A stretch of 64,000 nt of DNA, from the NCBI GenBank assembly GCA_001632435.1, contig KV423924.1, positions 186,001 to 250,000 of the forward strand, in the 5' to 3' direction. The translations under genes and the position numbers were made by a program. Source of the stretch: Calocera cornea HHB12733. Its lineage: Eukaryota > Basidiomycota > Dacrymycetes > Dacrymycetales > Dacrymycetaceae. Below are positions 56,128 through 64,000 of the stretch, in pieces (the stretch's first letter is position 1; every line of letters begins with the position of its first letter). The notes under the pieces were generated by a model. That model made no database searches, was not told the origin of the DNA, and was given only the letters and a program-made list of their open reading frames with translations.

Positions 56128-59100
56128 TCAGAATAGTCCGCAGAAGCGCTTGCGACGCGTCTCCTGCTGCAAGTTGGCTTCCTCTCCCACCAGCCGTCCG
56201 TCCCGGTCTCCCCTCACCACCTTCAAGAACACGCTCTCTAGCCCGAGGCGCTCTACCGTGTATTCTAGTCCTTCCGCATCCGTGTTGGTCTGCGCCTCGA
56301 CCTCGGCAAGCCGCTCGAACAGATCCGCCAGCGTTCTGTCCTCTAGGGCCACTTCGAACCGGGTCGACACGTCTTCTGCTTGCTTCGCGTCCGGGAAGGC
56401 GCTCGCAATCAGCTGTCGCGCACGCGCTTGCTGCTCCGCTGTCCGGGCCGAGAGATGCACCTCGTATACGGCATAGCGGGAACAGAGTTGCGGCACCGTG
56501 TCGATGGCTGTGACAGCATGTCAGCTCGGATCTTGGCGCTTAGGAGTAATTCCTACCCAGCATCTTGGAAGCTATGATGCCAACCCTGTTGGCCAGCGCA
56601 GAAGCCTCCTCCATCGAATCTATGACGACAATCAGTCTCTGTATGGACGCTCAATTGGCCCACTTACGCGTCGTGAGAACGACTGCTTTGCCAGCGGTTG
56701 CGCGGCGAAGCGTGTGCCACATTTGTCGCTTGGTAGCAGCGTCCACACCCGCACTCCATTCGTCGATCAAGACGACTTTTGGGTTACCGACGAGAGAAAT
56801 CGCCAGCGAGAGCTTCCTCTAGAGGGCAACATCAGCTTCTGTCCAGAGGCGAAATGAAACACCATACCTGGTTCCCGCCAGACAGCTTGGCAGCGAGACG
56901 ATGCTCGTACATCCTCAAATGCGCGCCATCTAGGATCGCCTCGACGTTTGCCTTCAGCACCGCACCCCTCAGTCCTCGGAAGCGACCATACACGAGAAGA
57001 TGTTGCCGGACGGTCAGATCGTCGATCGCGTTGAATTGCGGGCATACACCGAGGGATATGCGGGCGTAGTTTCGCTGACTGAGGATCGAATGGTTGCTAA
57101 TGTACACATTGCCCCTGTCCGGACGGATGCTACCCCGCTGCAGAATGTAGTGAGAAACTGCATCGTATCACAAGAGGTGTGTATCACTCACAATCATATT
57201 GAACGTTGTTGTCTTGCCGGCTCCATTAGGGCCAAGCAATGCCATCCTCTCATCATTGACTCCGAAGCTGACATCGTCAACGGCCGGAATGGTCATAGAA
57301 GCAAAGTGCTTGGACAACCCCAGGACCCGAAGGGCATCCTGAGAGGTACTAACCCTCTTGGCTTCGTTCAGGACATCTGCACCAGTTTCCCTGTTTGATG
57401 ATGTTGTCGCGCCGAATAAGACCCTCCTCCTCAGTAGTCGTAGGAACTGCGGGGCAGTGAAGAAACCCGAGTCGACTCCCACGAGCAGGCCAAAACAGAA
57501 CAAGCTGTACAGGATGAGATACACAATAGGTCCCCCAAACTTGAGCATATCGCCTGGACCAGTTGTAGTATTACCGCCAGTACCATCGCAAAGCAGGTTG
57601 AAGAGGTTAATCGAAACGAAGGCCGCCCGGACAACACTGACAACCGGTGAAAGGAGTGCCATGGTGAAATCTGAGCGCCTTGATAAGAGAGTGTTTGTAG
57701 ATCGAGTACATAACCACTTACGGACAGTTGTCAGCGTCTGGCTGTTGTTTGCGTTCAGCTGGAATGTGAGGGTGAGCAGATAGGCTGCTGTATACAGCTG
57801 TAGTGCAGGATGTCAACAGAGGTTCACAAGTATAATCAAGTCCGACAGACCAGGAACAATATGACTTGATAGCCTGCCACAAGCGCAAATGCAGCCAGAC
57901 CAGAGGTGACTAGCAAACTTCAGTTCAAATCACTTCTGGGGATGCATGCGCCCTTACTGAACAGAGTCACGCAGAATGAGAACAACGCAGACGCCATGCC
58001 GTAGAGTGTAATGACCACCCACTAGGAAAAAAACGTCAGGAAATAGGCTGCAAATTTCTGAGCCACATACGAGGACGGCTGTGCTGTAGAACTGAGAGCT
58101 CTGTTGTCCGAATGCGAAGACCAGGCTGATGAGGCTGGAAATAATGAGAATAAACGGCATCTCGAACAGCAGATGCCCAACTGATGCCACGTGAGCGGTT
58201 ATGTCATGACTGGAGTGATATCTCACGTACGCCACAACCCCAGCGGAGTGAGGCCATTGCTGTATCCCATCGCCTGTATAGACGACCGCCTTTCCTTCGC
58301 AGTATATAGTGTGAAGAAGGCAGGGAAAACACCCTGCATTGGTGCGTGATGAGCAGAGTCATTTGCGGTGGTCGGATTTACGTACCATAGCCAGGCCAAA
58401 GAAGGCAACCCATTTCACACCATCACCCTGTTACCAGGCGTCAGTACATCTCTGAATTGTCCGTCACAGGCTACGCACAGTGCCAGAGAATGCTGATGAA
58501 CAGATTTAGCTCAGCACGTCGCTTAGAGACGTGTAAACTCACATGTGGGAGGAAGGGCTACGAAGCTCACGAACACCTGCGGACCGAGGCCGATTCCACG
58601 CGTGGAGGTGTTGAGTGCCTGATTGTAGAAAATGTTGGTCGCCAGGTTCAAGAGCGCAATGCCGGAGGGATTCAGAGGATCTGCCTCCCAGGCAATGACT
58701 GTTTGACCGGACCCCTCTGCGAAAGAGACCCCACCAAGAGAAAGATTGGTTTGGTGAGCTATAATGTCGTTGAAGAAGGTGGCATTGTCGGCGGATGCAT
58801 TGAAGGTGAGCGGGACTCCAAGAGAAGAAATTGCATTTGGAGGCGAAATGAACGGCGGCGTCTCCCCTATTTCATAGGTGAAGTAGGATTCGGGAAGGAA
58901 GAGATCCGTGTAGAAAACATGGTCGAAAGAGCGCACGCAATTCTGGGTTCGGTCCTTCATAAAGAACAGCGGGATAAGCGCTCCACAGCAGGCGATAGCG
59001 ATCATGATAACATGCGATAACCACCCATGCTTGAGGACAAGGAAGCGCTTCACAAATATGATCCATGCTTGCATGAAGAACGAGATTGGTTTCGATTCGT

Positions 59101-61969
59101 TCAGAGCGATAGGAGCGGCTTCTAATTCCGCAGAGATCAGTTCGTCTGTCGGTGTTGACCCAGCGGCGGACTTTTCGTCAGTGTCGGCAGTGCCAATTAC
59201 ATGACCCTCTTGCTGCATCAGTCCCAGGAAGACATCCTCGAGGGAAGAGGCGTGGACATCATAGCGAGTGATACCTAGATCAGCCTTGCGATCTTCAATA
59301 ACCCGCAGGGCGCGAGCGACAGCTGCCGGTTCCTTGCTGTTTAGTCGAATGACATGACCCTCGGACGTCAGTGTCATATGACAGCCCGGTGCGACGGCCT
59401 TCAGAGCTGCCATGAGAGAATGCGAGTCCCATATTTGACCAAGCTTCTCGTCTTCTGCATCGCTTACGCGGTGAAGGTTGATGACGTAGCCGTCGCCGAG
59501 AGTCGATTTCAGATTGACTGGTGAACCGTTGGCCAACACCTTTCCAGGCGCAGCAAGAATGGTGATTTCGTCTCCAATCAGATCAGCCTCGTCAAGGAAC
59601 TAGGTAGAAAATGTTTCAGTCGGGTCGCGAAGGGTGGATAAAGCGACCGTACGTGAGTGGTATACACAATCGTCCTTTCAGATTTGACGGCATTCAAAGC
59701 TCTCCAAATGGCACGCCTAGCCAAAGGATCAACACCGGATGTCGCCTCATCGACGAGAATCACTGAAGAACATCAGACTTGAACCTGGAGGCAGAAGAGA
59801 GCGAGCTTACGTTCAGATTGACCTACGAGACCAACCGCTAATTGCAGTTTGCGTTTCTGCCCTCCACTGAGCGTACCTGCCCTGGCTTTCATTTTGGTGC
59901 CGACGTCGCAGTCATTTAGTAGCTGAACAAGATCTTCATCCACTCCTTTTCCGATCGGGCGCTTAATATCCCTCCACAGCTTCAGGTGTTGCAGACTGGT
60001 CAACTCGTCCCAAAGAACGTTCTTTTGTGGGACGATGCCGAGGGTGCCACGGGTGGGATGGGGTTGGCCACCGAAGGAAACCACACCCTTAGAGGCCGAG
60101 ATCAGGCCCGCGAGGATTTCCAAAGTCGTGGATCTAGGAATATGCTTTGAGTCGGCAGCCTCGTGTCTTTGGAGACATACTCACTTTCCAGATCCGTTGC
60201 TTCCCAGCAAGCAGTGAATACCATATTTGGGGATGGTCAACGACAGGTCGTTGATAGCGATAACAGCCTTCTTTCCCCGACCGAACCTCTTGTGCAGATT
60301 TTCGATCCGGACGGCCACCTCTGAATGGCCCACAGCAGCAGCTTCCATGTCCCTTTTCTGCTCACGAGAAATCTTCGTGCGGCGCGCACCATACAGCCAG
60401 TGCTCAAGGAGCAGGGACATCACAGGCCACAGGAACGTGTTGAGGATAGCAACACCGATGACGGCGATGATCAGGATTGGCGAGTTGTCGTTCGCGCTGT
60501 ATCCATCGCTCGGCGAGGTCTTCAGAACGTCGGTCGGGATCTTCGCCATCTCATAAAGGGCGATGCCACGAAGCGCGTATATGTAGAAGGAGGATGGGAA
60601 GAAGAGCTGGAAGAGGCATGCGCCACCGGTAGGGAATTGGACGACATGAGCAATGATAGCGAAGATCAGCGCGAAGAAAGTCGTGGCGATGGCTGCGAGT
60701 TGCGGGGACTGGGAGAACGGCATGCCGGCAAACATCGACCAACTCGTGATTTGCACACTGCGAAGATGTGAGCAGTGACCAATAATCCCTAGATTTCAGC
60801 TCACCCGAAAAGTATATGGACACCAATGACCAAGCCAATGGGAGTGTTCGTGAACACCCGCTTCTGCCAAATGATACCCATCGCGATCCAAGCCGGCATA
60901 TACAGCATCGACATGCTGAAGTGCCAAGAAAGGATCCGGGCGGAGCGCATACATCCCATCGCCTGCAGATGAGGTGTGAGTCGGGCGTTTTGTTCGGCCA
61001 TGACCGAGCCAGCGGTCTAGAACTCAGTTAGTCGCGGACGTCAATGTCCGTTGAACGACTATACCTGGTAGACCACACCCAGAAAGGCGACAAAGAATGC
61101 GAGATCGATCAGAGAGTAGACACCAGAGACATAAGCTAGTTCCATAAAATGTCAGAGACCGAGCGCATACGAGTAGGCGGAGACCTGCCTAATCTGGTAC
61201 TCTCAGCTTGCTGTGTGTTGTTGGTCTCGGTGAATGGCCATTCCAAGGGAGCGGCGGGCGCGACTCCGGTCACGAGCTCAATGACGCTCTGTACGCAGAC
61301 GTTTAGTACGTCATGCATGCACAAGTCTCAATATGGAATGCTTACCGAGTCAATAGCCCATTGCAACGGGAAGAATCGGAGCTCGTAGTCGCTGTTATGG
61401 TTCCATACGTCGACGTTGATTAAGCCAGAATCACCGCGCAACGTATAGTTCATCTTGACAGTGCCATCCGGAGAAGGCACTGAGTTGAACACGATGCCGG
61501 CAAAGCATGTCGACCGCAGGTTGAAGTTCTCCGGGCAGTAGTATGGGATCGAATCTGAAGTCGGAAGCTGGACGACTTGCGATTGCTGCCAGGAAGAGAA
61601 GCCCTTTTGAACCGACTGCATGATTTCAGCCGGCGTGACAAGTTGATTCGAGACATTCGTAGTTGCGTCGACCCATACTAGATTGCCAGTCGTGTAGGTG
61701 TCCGTGAGATTCTGGATCGGTGCCGGAGTGCCTTGACCGAGCTACCGCACAGCCCCACCGTTCAATGTCCGATACATCGGAGGAGCGCAGCCTGGACTTA
61801 CGTTGTTTTGGTGGCCTAAGAGCAGTTGTGCGACACCGAGGAAAGCAGCATAAGCGATGGGTAGAATGAAAGCCCGAATAAGGTTAAGGATTGGATGCTG
61901 CCAGAGGATGATGTAGTTCTTCCACGTCAGAGCCCAGAACTGGCGCCAGAAGAGACGAAACTGGAACAT
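56128..61969 (-). CDS. ABCA-family full-size ABC transporter
   Basis: Full transporter (TMD1-NBD1-TMD2-NBD2), about 1,550-1,600 aa after removing around twenty introns. Starts MFQFRLFWRQFWALTWKNYI followed by a TM helix and the large extracellular loop typical of ABCA. NBD1: Walker A GSNGSGK|ST with the intron inside it (60180), signature LSGGQKRKLQLA, Walker B MILVDEATSGVDP, H-loop TTHFLDEAD. TMD2 has another large extracellular loop (58530-58960) and several helices. NBD2: Walker A GPNGAGKTTT (57200), signature LSGGNQRKLSLA, Walker B VVLIDEWSAGVD, H-loop TTHSMEEA. ABCA members mostly move lipids. Both NBDs look catalytically complete. Stop at 56128. Confidence 0.93.
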
Positions 61970-62978
61970 GTCGTTCAGTGAGCGGTGCGAGTTGCACCAA
62001 GTAGAGCGCCAGGCCAAAGAGGTGGAGAGAGATCAAGAACAAAGAGAGGTAAGGAGGTGGGACTAAATAGCCTGGTTTACGCCGGGCTCCAGCAGGTCAC
62101 CGCAGTCATGGTGGTCGCCGAGGACACAGATCGCTGGCGCAGCAGTGTAAGCGCGCGGCGGCGGCCAGACGGCTTCGACATGCCGACGGGACCCTGATCG
62201 GCGGTGGCTGTCCGCTGTCATCGGGCTTCCCCCGTCCATCGTACGTTTTGCTTCTCGCCCACTTGCTCGGTACTTTACAGCTCTACGGCCTATTCAGTTC
62301 AGGCCCGCTGGGCAGTACTCCACCTGCACCGCGGACAAAGGTCGATGCGTGTTCACATTGCCATGCACCAGGATCACAAGCGTGTCGCAATGGCACGACC
62401 ATCAGGGTGCGCGTGCCAATCCGGGTATGGCCTCAGCAAACGGAAATAGCCTTGAGCCAATCAATGGCTCCACTCGGGTTCGCCTTTCTTCCTTCCATCT
62501 GGGCTTAAAACCCGGCGAGTGAATTAGAAGACGCCTGCTAGTGAGCAACAGCCACAGGCCTTCCGTAAGACTCTGAGGGCTTTTGGGCTGGGGGAACTAC
62601 GGAAAGCTTGGCAGAAGCGCTGTTTCCTTGGTCGCATCTCGACTACCACGTTTGTCAACCGGGTTTGCGTCTCAGTCAGGACCCGTCCAAACCCTTGAAG
62701 GTGCGCCACAGCGTGTGGGTGCATGGGAATACATAGGTATTTAGTAGACTGCTTATGACGTTGGACAAGCAGCGGTATGAACTGTACGGCCGCCTTGGTG
62801 GGAACAATATTAATTGCCAGTGGGGACAATGAAGATCCACGGCATGCGAGCCGAGGCGCTGACACGCGCGCGACTCACCCAGGGTCTCCTGGTGAACGGC
62901 TCGTCCAAAGCTGCATATTGAGCGCACTTGGCCGCTCTGCGACTACAGCCCGTATCTCCCCTAGAGGTATCTCCAACA
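61970..62978. other. Bidirectional promoter region ABCA / helicase
   Basis: About 1 kb between divergent genes. A CCAAT motif lies near 62457. No supportable ORF. Confidence 0.5.
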
Positions 62979-64000
62979 ATGCGCCGCAAGCAGCCACCAA
63001 CAGTGCCGCCGAACCCGGAGCAGCTGACCGCGTTCATAGCTCGCCAGCGGGAGCTGCTCCAGGCCGAACGCGATTCTGACATCGAGCGGACGTCACTCCT
63101 GTTCTCCAAGTGCTCGCCGAAGCTGCTGGAGCAGCGCGGACTTGCGCTGGGCGGGCTGGGAGTGGCGAGTGTGCAGCTTGGTCTTGGTGGGAAGAGGTAC
63201 GCTGTTGCAGGCTGGAGCGCCTTGTTTGTTGCTTACGTTCCGTTATCGCAGTCTGGTTGAGCTGGAACGACCGACAGCGTACCATACCTCACCGATCTTC
63301 CCGCCGCATACCTTCAGGTATGTGAACAATACGATCAGATTCACGGCGTCTCACTTCACTTGGTAGACCAGGGGACCTCGCCCGTATAGAACAACATGTC
63401 GCCTCAGCCGCACCCCGCAAGCCTGCCAAAGGCGGCAAGAAAGCGACCGGTGATGCAGGCGAGGGAGGCAAAGCGGTCGAGGGCGTCGTCTACCGGGTAT
63501 CGGATACCAAGATCGTCATCGCTGTGGATGGGGACCGAGGGAGTCAGGATGGAGAGGATCTTGATCTTCCGGATCGATGTCGCGTGTGAGCGTGTATGCG
63601 CTAGGTGGTGTTGCAATACTCTGACGATCTCGCAGACTGAAGTTGGCGAATACAGTCACATATGACCGGTGCGTGTATCATTTACTTACATCACATTCAT
63701 ATCTGATATTGGGATCAGCATGGACAAAGCTATCGATGCCCTCGAACGACTTGTCCTGCCGACCGACCCATCGTCCCACCCCGCCGTCCCTCGGCTCGTA
63801 GAGATCCTGCTTGGACTCTACCCCCCTTCCGCCTATGTCGCTGCTCCGGACCTGCAATACCTGGACCCGTCGCTCAATCCTAGTCAGCAGAAGGCTGTAA
63901 GGGCTGCCCTGGAAGCGCCAGAGATCTCGCTTATTCATGGACCTCCGGGGGTGAGCCTACCTTCGACCGCCGGCGGTGCTGTGAGGCTTACGAAAGGGCT
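62979..64000 (+). CDS. IGHMBP2/HCS1-type SF1 DNA/RNA helicase, 3' truncated by window
   Basis: Upf1-like helicase; yeast Hcs1 is DNA polymerase alpha-associated helicase A. Starts MRRKQPPTVPPNPEQLTAFI. The N-terminal module FIARQRELLQAERDSDIERT, LLEQRGLALGGLGV, VELERPTAYH and FRPGDLARIEQHV fits IGHMBP2 domain 1B. KIVIAVDGD and LKLANTVTYDR follow, then MDKAIDALERLV, LNPSQQKAVRAAL (Q motif) and the first half of Walker A, IHGPPG, at 63937-63951, where an intron begins (GTGAGC). The helicase core lies beyond the window. Four upstream introns (after GGKR, TFR, DRCR, YDR) all join in frame. Confidence 0.92.

Noticed and set aside
1..64000. CRISPR array, bacterial operons or prophage
   Set aside because: Spliced eukaryotic genes throughout; no direct-repeat/spacer pattern seen.

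Overview
This window is nuclear DNA of a filamentous basidiomycete, most likely an Agaricomycete. The support is many 45-80 nt GT-AG introns in nearly every gene, a DUF6533 seven-helix protein and a Cas1-type O-acetyltransferase (basidiomycete hallmarks), an intron-bearing tRNA-Thr and no operons. Gene models were spliced by eye and most close exactly in frame; species assignment is not attempted.

Layout. 1-5.4 kb: 3' two thirds of a BLM10/PA200 proteasome activator, cut by the left edge. 6.1-8.5 kb: an FAD monooxygenase and an Mrx11-type FLILHELTA mitochondrial protein with an apparent GC-AG intron. 9.2-18.3 kb: a large imperfect inverted duplication (about 3.0 kb and 2.5 kb arms) around a 3.5 kb core that holds tRNA-Thr(UGU), GID8 and an SLC25 carrier. 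The right arm carries an intact CZIB/DUF866 zinc-protein gene, the left arm a decayed copy of it plus a 572 bp Mutator-like non-autonomous transposon with 9 bp target duplications. 19-23.7 kb: Cas1 acetyltransferase, an unrecognised small gene and SDHAF3. 24-24.8 kb: a decayed DUG3-like amidotransferase copy whose intact paralogue lies at 32-33.1 kb. 26-29.4 kb: ankyrin + DIL protein. 33.6-38.3 kb: NUP155/NUP170. 38.5-42.4 kb: RRP15 and a coiled-coil/PPR-type gene (or gene pair). 43.9-51.5 kb: a lineage-specific-looking patch with three DUF952 paralogues, a secreted beta-sandwich protein, its pseudogene and a DinB-like protein. 53-64 kb: DUF6533 membrane protein, cytochrome c oxidase subunit IV, a full-size ABCA transporter, and the 5' part of an IGHMBP2/HCS1-type helicase running off the right edge.

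Most conserved genes are housekeeping: proteasome and GID ubiquitin-ligase turnover, nuclear pore, rRNA processing, and mitochondrial respiration and assembly (COX4/5, SDHAF3, Mrx11, carrier). They are not a pathway cluster. The unusual content is in the repeats and duplications at 8.6-18.3, 24, 42.7-43.4 and 43.9-51.5 kb.
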